A stretch of DNA of 64,000 nt from an uncultured Roseburia sp. (GCA_934317215.1 CAKREH010000012.1:1-64000), one strand, 5' to 3'; counted from the first letter of the stretch, positions 49,705 to 58,894 are shown. Notes: a model not told the origin generated them from the letters alone. Program-made: numbers and translations.

Positions 49705-50184
49705 TTATTTTTCGCAGACATAATGTCCGCTCTTGCCGCCATCCTTCTCCAGTAAATGAATATCGGTGATCCGCATCCCGCGGTCCATCGCCTTGCACAT
49801 ATCGTAAATCGTCAGAAGCGTCACACTCACACCAGTCAGCGCTTCCATCTCCACTCCGGTCTTTCCGATACAGGATGTCTTACAGAAAGCCTCAATGGAA
49901 CGCTCCTCGTCATGCATCTCATAACGGATCTCGCAATCCGTCAGCGCAATGATATGACACAACGGGATCAGTTCCGAATTTTTCTTTGCCGCCATGATCC
50001 CTGCAATACGCGCCACTCCAAGGACATCTCCTTTTTTTGCGGTGTGTCCCTTGATCGCCGCATACACCTCCTCGTTGACATATATCTTTCCGGCTGCCAC
50101 TGCCACACGGTAGGTATCATCCTTTGCATGAACATCCACCATAATAGCATTTCCATCCTTATTAAAATGCGTAAACTCACCCAT
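49705..50184 (-). CDS. moaC: Cyclic pyranopterin monophosphate synthase
   Basis: 159 residues from ATG 50184 (AAAGGAG 9 nt upstream); the longer frame to 50319 crosses its own promoter. It converts 3',8-cyclo-GTP to cPMP, the step after MoaA. Family motifs: FNKDGNAIMVDVHAKDDT, GVARIAGIMAAKKNSELIPLCH, EMEALTGVSVTLLTIYDMCKA and the active-site Lys region D-G-G-K-S-G. MoaD and MoaE genes are not in the window. Confidence 0.95.
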   Translation of the reverse strand: MGEFTHFNKDGNAIMVDVHAKDDTYRVAVAAGKIYVNEEVYAAIKGHTAKKGDVLGVARIAGIMAAKKNSELIPLCHIIALTDCEIRYEMHDEERSIEAFCKTSCIGKTGVEMEALTGVSVTLLTIYDMCKAMDRGMRITDIHLLEKDGGKSGHYVCEK

Positions 50185-50584
50185 ACGCAGCGCTCCTTTC
50201 TCACTTAAACATCTTCCTGCCCTACTGTCTCCACATGCGTGTACAGACAGTACCTTCCTATATCTGTGACTGCTCTGTTTATTTTCTTTCCTTATTATAT
50301 ATAGAACTTCTGCACACATGCAATCCCTATTTTCTTCCCGTTTTTACCTGTTTTGGACATATTTTGTTCATTTTTTATTCATATTCAATAGAAAAACACA
50401 GATTGTTCACTCTTTTTTATTCATCTTTCCGATTGATTTTTTACCTGATAAGCGATATATTCTCTTAGTGTCAAAAATAAGATTTTTACACAAGGTTTAC
50501 ACACCTTTTACAAATACTGGAAATGACAGCATTTCCGTTTACAGATAGACAGTTTGATATTACACAAAACCTTTGGAGGTCACT
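50185..50584. other. Divergent intergenic region between moaC and the LtaS-type gene
   Basis: 400 nt, AT-rich. It has the moaC promoter at 50294-50323. Plus-strand frames here are short and lack ribosome sites. A promoter for the LtaS-type gene must lie in the right half, but I cannot place it with confidence. Confidence 0.55.
50294..50323 (-). promoter_or_regulatory. Promoter of moaC
   Basis: Minus strand TTGCAT (50323-50318), an 18-nt spacer and a perfect TATAAT (50299-50294), about 110 nt before the start codon. The long leader leaves room for regulation, but I see no clear structure in it. Confidence 0.6.
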
Positions 50585-53038
50585 ATGAAAGAAAAATTAA
50601 AATTTTGTCTCGATAAGATTTCTCTTATCCGCTCAAAATTACCAAAGAGAAAACCGCATAGCGAAAAATATTATAAAATGATCGCGTTTTTTAACAAATA
50701 CTCCTTAGTATTTCATTTTATTTTAGCATGCGTCCTGACATTTGCAATTGAGGTGATTTCAAGAAGAGATTTTCTTTCAACGGTCTCTTTCTTACATAAT
50801 CACACACTTGCATACCTTTACAACGCATTTATCGTATTTGCTTCACTCTCCATCGTATATCTGTTCCGGTGCAGGGCACAGCTGCGTGTACTGATCAGTG
50901 GTTTGTGGCTGTTCCTTGGTACGATCAACGGTCTGATCCTTTCAAACCGTGTTACACCTTTCAGCTACACCGATTTAAAATGCATCTCTGACCTGTTCGC
51001 AATGCAGAACACAAACTACTTTACCGCAGAAGAGGCAACTCTTGTTGTCGGCGTTGTCGTTGCATTTTTCGTATTTCTAGGTTTCTTTTTTGCAAAAGGG
51101 CCAAAATATCAGGGAAAACGTCATTTTGTATTAGGTCCGGTTGCGATCGCTGCTTTACTTTTAGTCGGACTTCCGATCACTACACAGGCTGCACAAGGTT
51201 CTAACATCCTTGCTTCCTATTTTTCCAATATCGCTCAGGGTTATGCCGATTATGGTTTTGTATACGGTTTTTCCACCAGTGTGGTTGGCCGTGGTATGAG
51301 CAAACCGGATGATTATTCTGAGGAAACGGTCGATGCGATCGAAACTCTGGTTAATTCTTCCAAAAAACAGACCACTGTTTCTAAAGGCAGCGAACCGAAT
51401 ATCATCTGTGTACTGTTAGAGTCATTCACAGATCCTTACGAAGTAAACTTTTTAAATATGTCCGAAGATCCGATCCCGAATTTTCACAATTTAGAGAGCA
51501 ATTACTCCACCGGATATCTTACCGTTCCGGTTGTCGGCGCAGGTACTGCAAACACAGAGTTTGAAGTTTTAACCGGTATGAGCATGCAGTATTTCGGAAC
51601 CGGTGAGTACCCTTACAAAACCATCTTAAAACAGACAGACTGCGAGAGTATTGCATCTGACCTGTCAAAGATCGGTTACGGCACACATGTGGTACACAAC
51701 AATACCGCTACTTTCTACAGCCGAAACAATGCTTTTTCCATGATGGGATTTGATACCTTTACCAGTAAAGAGCTGATGAACATCACACAGTACACACCAA
51801 ATGGCAACTGGCCAACAGATGATGTACTGGTTCAGGAAACAGTAAAAGCCTTGGACTCCACAAAAGACCAGTCCGATTTTGTATACACGATCACGGTAGA
51901 AGGACACGGCGATTATCCGACCGAAAAGATCTTAACAGATCCGGCAATCAAAGTTTCCGGCGCAGCCACAGAGGAATCAAACAATCAGTGGGAATATTAT
52001 GTAAATATGATCCATGAAGTGGATGATTTCATCGGTGACCTGATCACTGCTGTTGACCGCCGCGGTGAAGATACCATCGTTGTTATGTTCGGTGATCATC
52101 TTCCTACTATGGGACTTTCTGATTCTGATATGAAATCCGGTGATATTTTCAAGACAAAATACATTACCTGGAATAACATGGGACTTCCAAAAGAGGATGC
52201 CGATCTGACCGCTTACCAGCTTCTTTCCCAGATCACAGACCAGGCTGGTATCCACGAAGGAACGATGTTTAGTTATCATCAGACACAGCGCAATACCGAG
52301 ACATACTTAAATGGTCTTGAGAATCTGCAGTACGATTTGCTTTACGGCAAAAGATATACTTACAGCGGCGAGGATCTCTACCCTGCTACTGACCTTCAGA
52401 TGGATGTGGAGGATGTTACAATTTCCAATCTCCGCAAAAATTCTGACCGCAATATCCTTGCTGTTTACGGTTCCCGCTTTACCAAGAATACAAAGATTTT
52501 TGTAAATGGTGAAAAAGTTTCTACCACCTATATTTCTTCTGCACTGGTAACCACAAGTCTGGATAACGTAAAAGACGGCGATACGATCAGCGTAAATGTC
52601 CTTGGTTCAAAAGGAATCCTGCTTCGCGCCGGAGCAGACGAGACTGTCTATGAGGATCCGGATGTGATCCATGAGACAGAGACAGAAACGGAAAATCCGA
52701 CAGAAACAACAGAAACAACTGCAGTTCCAAACCCGGCATCTACCTGGAATATAGATATGAAATCCTCTGAAAATACAGAGGTAAAATCTTCCGAGAGCAC
52801 AGAGGTGAAATCTTCCGAAAGCACAGAAGTAAAATCCTCTGAGAGTACAGAGACAAAATCTTCTGAAAACACAGAAACAAAGTCTTCCGAAAATACAGAA
52901 TCAAAGTCCTCTGAGAACACGGAAGTAAAGTCTTCCGAAAATACCGAGACAAAATCCTCCGAAACCACGGATACAAAGTCTTCTGAGAGCACAGAGGTAA
53001 AATCTTCCGAAACCACCTCTGACACACTCGGCAGATAG
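50585..53038 (+). CDS. LTA-synthase-type sulfatase-fold membrane protein with Ser/Thr/Glu repeat tail
   Basis: 817 residues from ATG 50585 (GGAGG 5 nt upstream). Five membrane segments in residues 25-200, then an extracellular alkaline-phosphatase-superfamily domain (about 270-590): metal Glu in CVLLESFTDP, nucleophile Thr in GAGTANTEFEVLTG, and VVMFGDHLPTMG. Next comes an IPT/TIG-like beta domain (about 620-700) and a tail of eleven 8-residue repeats. LtaS-type enzymes transfer glycerol-phosphate to lipoteichoic acid or related glycolipids; the exact polymer is unknown. The IPT-like domain and repeat tail are additions to the usual architecture and probably span or bind the cell wall. No LPXTG motif is seen. 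Confidence 0.85.
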   Translation: MKEKLKFCLDKISLIRSKLPKRKPHSEKYYKMIAFFNKYSLVFHFILACVLTFAIEVISRRDFLSTVSFLHNHTLAYLYNAFIVFASLSIVYLFRCRAQLRVLISGLWLFLGTINGLILSNRVTPFSYTDLKCISDLFAMQNTNYFTAEEATLVVGVVVAFFVFLGFFFAKGPKYQGKRHFVLGPVAIAALLLVGLPITTQAAQGSNILASYFSNIAQGYADYGFVYGFSTSVVGRGMSKPDDYSEETVDAIETLVNSSKKQTTVSKGSEPNIICVLLESFTDPYEVNFLNMSEDPIPNFHNLESNYSTGYLTVPVVGAGTANTEFEVLTGMSMQYFGTGEYPYKTILKQTDCESIASDLSKIGYGTHVVHNNTATFYSRNNAFSMMGFDTFTSKELMNITQYTPNGNWPTDDVLVQETVKALDSTKDQSDFVYTITVEGHGDYPTEKILTDPAIKVSGAATEESNNQWEYYVNMIHEVDDFIGDLITAVDRRGEDTIVVMFGDHLPTMGLSDSDMKSGDIFKTKYITWNNMGLPKEDADLTAYQLLSQITDQAGIHEGTMFSYHQTQRNTETYLNGLENLQYDLLYGKRYTYSGEDLYPATDLQMDVEDVTISNLRKNSDRNILAVYGSRFTKNTKIFVNGEKVSTTYISSALVTTSLDNVKDGDTISVNVLGSKGILLRAGADETVYEDPDVIHETETETENPTETTETTAVPNPASTWNIDMKSSENTEVKSSESTEVKSSESTEVKSSESTETKSSENTETKSSENTESKSSENTEVKSSENTETKSSETTDTKSSESTEVKSSETTSDTLGR
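52760..53023 (+). repeat. Eleven 24-bp repeats encoding K-S-S-E-[NS]-T-E-x
   Basis: The 3' end of the LtaS-type gene holds eleven in-frame 24-bp units of the type KSSENTEV, with N/S and V/T/S changes. Third codon positions vary (AAATCT, AAATCC, AAGTCT, AAGTCC), so the array is not brand new. It encodes a flexible, negatively charged extracellular tail. Confidence 0.95.
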
Positions 53039-53045
53039 CTTTATT

Positions 53046-53095
53046 AAAAAACAAGTCTGATCTGCAGCAAAATGCTGCGATTGGGCTTGTTTTTT
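53046..53095 (+). terminator. Terminator of the LtaS-type gene
   Basis: Stem AAACAAG-x-C with G-x-CTTGTTT around an inner perfect GCAGC/GCTGC hairpin, then a T7 run on the plus strand. It lies 8 nt after the stop codon. Confidence 0.85.
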
Positions 53096-53129
53096 TATGC
53101 TTATTTTTTTATTTTTTATATATGCAAAA

Positions 53130-53160
53130 TCATTTTGATTACACTGTGTACTGTGTTAAA
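53130..53160 (+). promoter_or_regulatory. Possible promoter of the SdpI-like gene
   Basis: TTGATT, a 16-nt spacer and TAAAAT. A small inverted repeat (TTCTTG/CAAGAA, about 53207-53228) follows in the leader. Confidence 0.4.
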
Positions 53161-53278
53161 ATGAATTTAAAGATCGGGATTGACCGAGCTCTTTGAGCGA
53201 GGGATACTTCTTGTCCGAAGTGCAAGAAAGTGGACATGAGAAAAGGTAGAACAATCGAAAGTTGTGGAGGTGGATTTT

Positions 53279-53656
53279 ATGTGGTTTTGGTGGTTTATGT
53301 TAATATGTGATATGATAATTCCCATTGTTATGGTTATTGTAGGAAGAATAATGTGGAAACATTGCCCAAAGCATATAAATGGTATTTCTGGATATAGAAC
53401 AACTCGTTCAATGAAAAATATGGATACATGGAAATTTGCTCACGACTATTGTGGAAAACTTTGGTGGAAAATAGGATGGGTAATGATTATACCATCTGCT
53501 TTGATACATATTCCGTTATACCATAATGATAAGAATACGATTGGATTTGCAGGGTTGATTCTTGTGGCAATTCAATGTTTTATTATGATTGTATCAATTT
53601 ATCCGACAGAGAAAGCTTTGAAAAAACATTTTAATGATGACGGAACACGTAGATAA
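53279..53656 (+). CDS. SdpI/YhfL-family membrane protein
   Basis: 125 residues from ATG 53279, 6 nt after GGAGGTGG. Three hydrophobic segments (about 3-23, 65-83 and 90-110) and the SdpI-type cytosolic motif I-S-G-Y-R-T-T-R-S-M-K-N-M-D-T-W-K-F-A. Family members include the SdpC-immunity protein, though most are uncharacterised. AT content and codon use (ATA, TTA, AGA) are unlike the neighbours, suggesting acquisition. It is followed by the Fic gene, with a 111-nt gap. Confidence 0.75.
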   Translation: MWFWWFMLICDMIIPIVMVIVGRIMWKHCPKHINGISGYRTTRSMKNMDTWKFAHDYCGKLWWKIGWVMIIPSALIHIPLYHNDKNTIGFAGLILVAIQCFIMIVSIYPTEKALKKHFNDDGTRR

Positions 53657-53767
53657 GTTCAAGTTTGTCAATTTTCTATTTTTATATAATCTAATGGATT
53701 TACGCAGACAAAAGAATAACAAATATTGTTTTCGTAAATTATAAAAGTATCAAGTGAGGCAATCGAT

Positions 53768-54883
53768 ATGGAAAAAGACCCATTTAAGGAATATCTGAAA
53801 GAATCTGAACCGGATAAAGCTTATAAAGGCTATGCCTGGAGTACAGCGATCGGGCTTCAGGCAGTGGACGGACTTAAACCATCTAAATATTTGATTGATA
53901 CTGCCATTCAAAATATTGAGGGCAACATCACAATGAAAGAAGCGCAAAATCTTATCGACAGCTATTATAAAAAAAAACCTGTGCATTTATCCGATGACGA
54001 ACGTACTGAAGAAGCGGATAAAGTTTCTTTACGTATTGCAGAAACTCTTTCAGAAACAGCGTTTTCATTTTCCCCAAATGAATATATATCTATCCACCGT
54101 AAACTCTTTCAGGGTATTTACGAACATGCAGGACGGATCAGAGATTACAACATTACGAAAAAAGAGTGGGTGCTTGACGGAGCAACCGTTGTATATGGCA
54201 GTGCTTCGGAACTGAGAGCAACACTTGAATATGACTTTTCGCAAGAAAAAGACTTTAGCTACCGAGATCTTTCAATGGATCAAATTATCCATCATCTTGC
54301 TGTCTTTATCTCAAGACTTTGGCAAATCCATATCTTTGGCGAAGGCAACACGAGAACAACAGCCGTATTCTTCATCAAATATTTAAGGACACTTGGTTTC
54401 TCTGCAACTAATGATATTTTTGCAGAAAATGCGTGGTATTTCAGAAACGCCCTTGTCCGTGCAAACTATACAAACTTGCAAAAAGGGATTCACGAAACCA
54501 TAGAATATCTTGAAGTGTTCCTTAAAAATCTGCTGTTGAATGAGAAAACCGAACTTCATAATCGGGATCTGCACATAAGTGGACTTTTGAACAAAGGAAA
54601 AGTGGATATTGAAACCGAAAAAGTGGATATTCAGGACAAAAAAGTGGACATTGAAGGTATACTTTCCGAAAAGGGCAGCAATTTTTCTGTAAAAACGACT
54701 GCCCATATCCATAAACTCTTTAAAATCTTTGGTTTTGATGAAATATTCGGTCGAAGTACGGTTATGAAGCTTCTTGAACTAAAATGCTCAGGTGCTTCAA
54801 AACTTCTTTCAAACCTAGTGCAGGCCGACATCATTGAACCGGTACACGGTTACGGAAAGGGAAAATATAAGTTCAAACGGTAA
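53768..54883 (+). CDS. Fic-family protein
   Basis: 371 residues. An N-terminal helical region (20-70) resembles the VbhA-type antitoxin helices (W-S-T-A-I-G-L-Q-A-V-D-G and N-I-E-G-N-I-T). The Fic core follows: IHRKLFQGIYEHAGRIRDYNI and the catalytic motif HIFGEGNTRTT (His188), a variant of HPFxxGNGR seen in many Fic proteins. A winged-helix region ends the protein (about 300-371), after a K-V-D-I-E repeat linker. It probably transfers AMP to a target protein and may inhibit itself. Such genes travel with mobile DNA; here it sits as a small two-gene island between the LtaS-type gene and the rib operon. Confidence 0.88.
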   Translation: MEKDPFKEYLKESEPDKAYKGYAWSTAIGLQAVDGLKPSKYLIDTAIQNIEGNITMKEAQNLIDSYYKKKPVHLSDDERTEEADKVSLRIAETLSETAFSFSPNEYISIHRKLFQGIYEHAGRIRDYNITKKEWVLDGATVVYGSASELRATLEYDFSQEKDFSYRDLSMDQIIHHLAVFISRLWQIHIFGEGNTRTTAVFFIKYLRTLGFSATNDIFAENAWYFRNALVRANYTNLQKGIHETIEYLEVFLKNLLLNEKTELHNRDLHISGLLNKGKVDIETEKVDIQDKKVDIEGILSEKGSNFSVKTTAHIHKLFKIFGFDEIFGRSTVMKLLELKCSGASKLLSNLVQADIIEPVHGYGKGKYKFKR

Positions 54884-54901
54884 TGCTCCCAAACAAAAAT
54901 T

Positions 54902-55372
54902 TTACTTTTCCATCACACGCATCAGATTCACCATCTCGATTGCACCCACAGCGCATTCATATCCCTTATTTCCCGCCTTACTGCCTGCGCGCTCGATTGC
55001 CTGTTCAATATTGTCTGTCGTAAGGACGCCAAACATAACCGGAATTTTGCTCTGTAAGGAAACACTTGCAATCCCTTTGGAAACTTCATTGCACACATAA
55101 TCATAATGGCTCGTTGCCCCGCGTATCACTGCCCCAAGGCAGATCACCGCATCATACTTTCCACTTGCCGCCATCTTTTCTGCAATCACCGGAATCTCAA
55201 ACGCTCCCGGCACCCATGCCAGATCAATCTGCTCCTCAGGTACATCATGGCGCTTCAACCCGTCAAGTGCACCCCCGATCAGTCTTGACACGATAAATTC
55301 ATTAAACCTCGCTGCCACGATCCCAATCTTAATGTCTTCTGCTCCTGTTAATTTTCCTTCTAAAACGTTCAT
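54902..55372 (-). CDS. ribH: 6,7-dimethyl-8-ribityllumazine synthase
   Basis: 156 residues. The lumazine synthase motifs are present: IGIVAARFNEFIVSRLIGGA, VPGAFEIPVIAEKMA, CLGAVIRGATSHYDYV and FGVLTTDNIEQAIERAGSKAGNKG. It condenses the RibA- and RibB-derived intermediates, which RibE then converts to riboflavin. Last gene of the operon. Confidence 0.96.
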   Translation of the reverse strand: MNVLEGKLTGAEDIKIGIVAARFNEFIVSRLIGGALDGLKRHDVPEEQIDLAWVPGAFEIPVIAEKMAASGKYDAVICLGAVIRGATSHYDYVCNEVSKGIASVSLQSKIPVMFGVLTTDNIEQAIERAGSKAGNKGYECAVGAIEMVNLMRVMEK

Positions 55373-55437
55373 TTTTTATCTCCTTTTTTATAATGTTGAT
55401 GTCAGGTTGACACCATAGATACTTAATATTTATCCTC

Positions 55438-56640
55438 TTATTCAAAACGAAGCATATGCCCCATCTTTTCCTGTTTCGTCCGCAGATAAAACAGATCATA
55501 CGGTGTCGCCTTCATCTGGATTGGCACGCGCTCTTTGATCTCCATGCCATAATCTTTCAACTGGTAAACTTTATCCGGGTTATTGGTCAGAAGCCGCAAC
55601 GTTTTTACGCCGAGATCTTTTAAGATCTGTGCTCCAATGTAATACTCCCGCTCATCCCCCGCAAAACCGAGCGCAAGGTTCGCCTCTAACGTATCCATAC
55701 CTTCCTCCTGCAATGTATAGGCACGCAGCTTATTTAAAAGTCCGATGCCTCTTCCCTCCTGCCGCATATAAAGCAGGATTCCGCGGCCTTCTTTTTCGAT
55801 CTGTTCCATTGCCGCCGCAAGCTGTTCCCCACAGTCGCACCGAAGGGATCCGAATACATCTCCCGTCAGGCACTCGGAGTGTACACGGCACAGCACATTC
55901 TCTCCGTCTCCGATCTCACCTTTTACCAACGCAACATGGTGTTCCCCATTTAAAATATTCTGATATCCATACGCTTTAAATTCTCCATATTTTGTTGGGA
56001 GGTTTGCAACTGCTGCGCACTCTGCCAGTTTCTCATGTTTTTTGCGGTATTCCTGAATTGCCGCGATCGTGATAAAACAGATATTCCATTTTTCTGCCAG
56101 TTCCACGAGTTCTGTTGTACGCATCATTGTTCCATCCTCACGCATGATCTCACAGCATAAACCGCACTCTTTTAATCCGGCAAGTCGCATCAAATCAACG
56201 GTTGCTTCTGTATGACCGTTACGCTCTAAAACTCCATTCTTTTTTGCAAGCAGAGGAAACATGTGTCCCGGTCTGCGAAAGTCTTCCGGTTTTGCATCCT
56301 CACTGATGCAATGCCTTGCTGTCATGCCGCGTTCCTCCGCCGAAATTCCGGTCGTTGTACCGGCATAATCGATCGATACGGTAAATGCAGTCTCATGGTT
56401 ATCTGTATTGTCTGCTACCATCTGCGGGAGTTTTAATTTTTCACAGATCTCCTTTGACATCGGCATACAGATCAACCCTTTTCCATATGTCGCCATAAAA
56501 TTCAGATTTTCAGTTGTTGCAAACTCTGCCGCGCAGATAAAATCCCCTTCATTTTCACGATCTTCATCATCTGTCACAAGAATGATCTTTCCTCTTTTCA
56601 ATTCTTCCAATGCCTGTTCCACTGTATCAAATTTCTTCAT
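55438..56640 (-). CDS. ribBA: Bifunctional DHBP synthase / GTP cyclohydrolase II
   Basis: 400 residues from ATG 56640 (AAAGGAAG before it). N-terminal RibB domain (1-200: VTDDEDRENEGDFICAAE, HCISEDAKPEDFRRPGHMFPL, HTEATVDLMRLAG) and C-terminal RibA domain (about 205-395: the Zn motif CLTGDVFGSLRCDCGEQL and MRQEGRGIGLLNKL). It supplies both substrates for riboflavin synthesis. The fused form is usual in Firmicutes. Confidence 0.96.
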   Translation of the reverse strand: MKKFDTVEQALEELKRGKIILVTDDEDRENEGDFICAAEFATTENLNFMATYGKGLICMPMSKEICEKLKLPQMVADNTDNHETAFTVSIDYAGTTTGISAEERGMTARHCISEDAKPEDFRRPGHMFPLLAKKNGVLERNGHTEATVDLMRLAGLKECGLCCEIMREDGTMMRTTELVELAEKWNICFITIAAIQEYRKKHEKLAECAAVANLPTKYGEFKAYGYQNILNGEHHVALVKGEIGDGENVLCRVHSECLTGDVFGSLRCDCGEQLAAAMEQIEKEGRGILLYMRQEGRGIGLLNKLRAYTLQEEGMDTLEANLALGFAGDEREYYIGAQILKDLGVKTLRLLTNNPDKVYQLKDYGMEIKERVPIQMKATPYDLFYLRTKQEKMGHMLRFE

Positions 56641-56685
56641 TGTACTTCTTCCTTTCCGTGCCAAAAACTGCATTTTGTTTTCTTA

Positions 56686-57333
56686 TCAGAATCCATTAGA
56701 AAATAAAAATTCCTTCGTGATCTTACTCTCCGTTGTTTTTTCTTTCTCCCAGTTCCAAAAATGCTCAATGTATTTCCCGATACAGTCATTTTCCAGATTT
56801 ACCGTATCTCCCGCCTTTTTGTATGCAAGAACCGTACACTGCGCCGTATGTGGGATGACAGACACCATAAAAGTGGTCTGTGCCGTTTTGGCAACGGTAA
56901 GACTGATCCCATCCACCGCAACAGAACCTTTCTCAACAATGTAGTGCATGATCTTCTCCGGTGCTTTGATGGAATAACAAACCGCGATCTCGTCTGATTT
57001 GACCTTACAGATCGTTCCGGTTCCATCGATATGTCCTGTCACAATATGCCCGCCAAATCTGCCGTTTGCCGCCATCGCACGTTCCAGGTTCACCGGACTT
57101 CCCGCCGCTGCTTCTCCAATCGATGACCTCCGCAGCGTTTCGTGCATCACATCGGCGGTAAAATAATTTTTTCCGAAAGATGTCACGGTAAGACAGATTC
57201 CATTTACGGCAATGCTGTCACCAATTTTGATATCCTCTAATACTTTTTCTGCCTCTATTTTCAGTCTGGCAGAATTGCCTTTCCGGTCTGCTGTTATGAT
57301 CCTTCCGACCTCTTCCACAATTCCTGTAAACAA
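56686..57333 (-). CDS. ribE: Riboflavin synthase alpha chain
   Basis: 215 residues. The start codon is TTG at 57333, giving the invariant MFTGIVEEVG and preceded by GGGAGGGGAG; no ATG is available. Two lumazine-binding barrels (G-D-S-I-A-V-N-G-I-C-L-T-V near 38 and SVAVDGISLTVAK near 140), linked by GRFGGHIVTGHIDGTG. It lies between ribD and ribBA. Confidence 0.95.
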   Translation of the reverse strand: MFTGIVEEVGRIITADRKGNSARLKIEAEKVLEDIKIGDSIAVNGICLTVTSFGKNYFTADVMHETLRRSSIGEAAAGSPVNLERAMAANGRFGGHIVTGHIDGTGTICKVKSDEIAVCYSIKAPEKIMHYIVEKGSVAVDGISLTVAKTAQTTFMVSVIPHTAQCTVLAYKKAGDTVNLENDCIGKYIEHFWNWEKEKTTESKITKEFLFSNGF

Positions 57334-57486
57334 GTTTTCTCCCCTCCCTGCTTTTTACGGTATGTTCAAAACTTATGTATCTATTTTCCCGGCAAAATTA
57401 CTTCTGCAATTTTCCGGTACGTCTTTTTCCAATTTACTGACAGATATTTTGATAACTTTCCAGCATATCTTTTAGCAACTTTCCTC

Positions 57487-58587
57487 TCATTTATTTTTCA
57501 GTTCCCCGGCGATCAGAATGTCCTCCCCCACCTGCTGTACCCTCTGACTGACCAGGCAATACGCATCATCGGGATGATCCACGCCTATTCCTGCAACCGG
57601 ACTTTTGGCATCTGCTCCGCCAAACAGTTTCGGTGCCATATACGCATACACCTCATTGACGATTCCGGCTTCTAACGCTGACCAGTTCAGCATGGCACCG
57701 CCCTCAAGCAATACGCTCTCGATCCCGGCTGCTCCGAGCTGCCGCATCAGTTCTTTTAAATCCACTTTTCCATCCGCATGTTCTGTCACTATGATCCGGC
57801 ATCCATATTTCTGATATTCCCTGATCTTCGCCTCATCCTGACAGCAGGTTGCAATGATGGTATTCTGCTCCTTGGCAGTCTGCACGATCCGGCTCTTAAG
57901 CGGTATCCGCAATGTCGTATCACAGACGATCCTGACCGGGTCTTTTGTCTGCGGCAGACGGCAGTTTAACATTGGATCATCCGCGATTACCGTGCCTGCC
58001 CCAACCATGATTCCGGTCATTTCATGCCGCATGCGGTGTACCTGTTCTCTTGCCGCCTCTCCGGTGATCCATTGCGATTTTCCGGATGCAGACGCTATTT
58101 TTCCATCCAGTGTCATCGCATATTTCATCCGCACATAGGGCAGTTTTGTCTGGATATAATGAAAAAATACCCGATTTTGGTACTCACATTCCTCCTGTAA
58201 AACTCCTTCCGTCACCAGGATGCCCTGCTCCCTTAACTGCCGGATTCCGCCTCCCGCCACAAGCGGATTGATATCTTTCGCCCCGACAAACACATGGCTG
58301 ATCCCGGCTTCTATGACCGCCTGTGTGCACGGAGGTGTTTTCCCGTAATGGCAGCACGGCTCTAATGTCACATAAAGATCTGCCCCTGCCGGATCTTCTC
58401 CCCTGCTCCTGCAATCTGCCAGTGCTTCCCGCTCTGCGTGAAGTCCGCCAAATTTTTTATGATAGCCTTCTCCGATAATCCTGTCATCTTTCACAAGAAC
58501 CGCACCGACCACCGGATTTGTTTTCGTCCATCCTCTGCCGAGTTCCGCAAGCTCCATCGCCCGTCGCATATATCTTTCCTGCTGCAT
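57487..58587 (-). CDS. ribD: Riboflavin biosynthesis deaminase/reductase
   Basis: 366 residues from ATG 58587 (GAAAGGGG 9 nt upstream); the longer frame from 58653 lacks a ribosome site. Zn-dependent deaminase domain (H-A-E-R-E-A-L and the Zn motif P-C-C-H-Y-G-K-T-P-P-C) followed by a DHFR-like reductase domain (YAMTLDGKIASASGKSQWI, VLLEGGAMLNWSAL). First gene of the rib operon, downstream of the FMN riboswitch and two terminator units. Confidence 0.95.
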   Translation of the reverse strand: MQQERYMRRAMELAELGRGWTKTNPVVGAVLVKDDRIIGEGYHKKFGGLHAEREALADCRSRGEDPAGADLYVTLEPCCHYGKTPPCTQAVIEAGISHVFVGAKDINPLVAGGGIRQLREQGILVTEGVLQEECEYQNRVFFHYIQTKLPYVRMKYAMTLDGKIASASGKSQWITGEAAREQVHRMRHEMTGIMVGAGTVIADDPMLNCRLPQTKDPVRIVCDTTLRIPLKSRIVQTAKEQNTIIATCCQDEAKIREYQKYGCRIIVTEHADGKVDLKELMRQLGAAGIESVLLEGGAMLNWSALEAGIVNEVYAYMAPKLFGGADAKSPVAGIGVDHPDDAYCLVSQRVQQVGEDILIAGELKNK

Positions 58588-58640
58588 AAATACATTCCCC
58601 TTTCTGCAAGATAAAATCTGCAATCTCTGTTGCTTCATGA

Positions 58641-58714
58641 CGATAGAATACACGCTCCGGGAATATTCTATTGCACTAAAAAGAAGCTCTGAACACGATC
58701 GTTCAGAGCTTCTT
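58641..58714 (-). terminator. Terminator unit 1 of the rib leader (ribD-proximal)
   Basis: A perfect 14-bp stem AAGAAGCTCTGAAC (58681-58694) with its complement (58701-58714) and a U5 run, followed by a second hairpin ATAGAATA/TATTCTAT (58643-58671) with a CGGAGCG-containing loop. It is a diverged copy of the unit at 58820-58894. Confidence 0.85.
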
Positions 58715-58819
58715 AAAACCGGATTTTAGAGATTTCTAAAATGACATATTTTAAAAACCGGGATACCATGCGAAACTATTTTCCGTTTCTGATATCCGGC
58801 AGGATATCTAATTTTTGCA

Positions 58820-58894
58820 GCAATAAAATACGCGCTCCGCGAACATTCTATTGTCACAAACAAAAAGACTCTGAAATAAAACTATTTCAGAGCC
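58820..58894 (-). terminator. Terminator unit 2 of the rib leader (riboswitch-proximal)
   Basis: A 12-bp stem around CTCTGAAATA/TATTTCAGAG (58867-58894) and a U5 run, followed by a second hairpin AATAGAAT/ATTTTATT with one G-U (58852-58822) and a CGGAGCG-containing loop. As the first terminator after the FMN aptamer it is the likely expression platform. Confidence 0.85.

Noticed and set aside
52648..53054. Minus-strand ORFs with repetitive SEDF or FRKILP-like translations
   Set aside because: They are the antisense reading of the 24-bp repeats in the LtaS-type gene and have no start signal.
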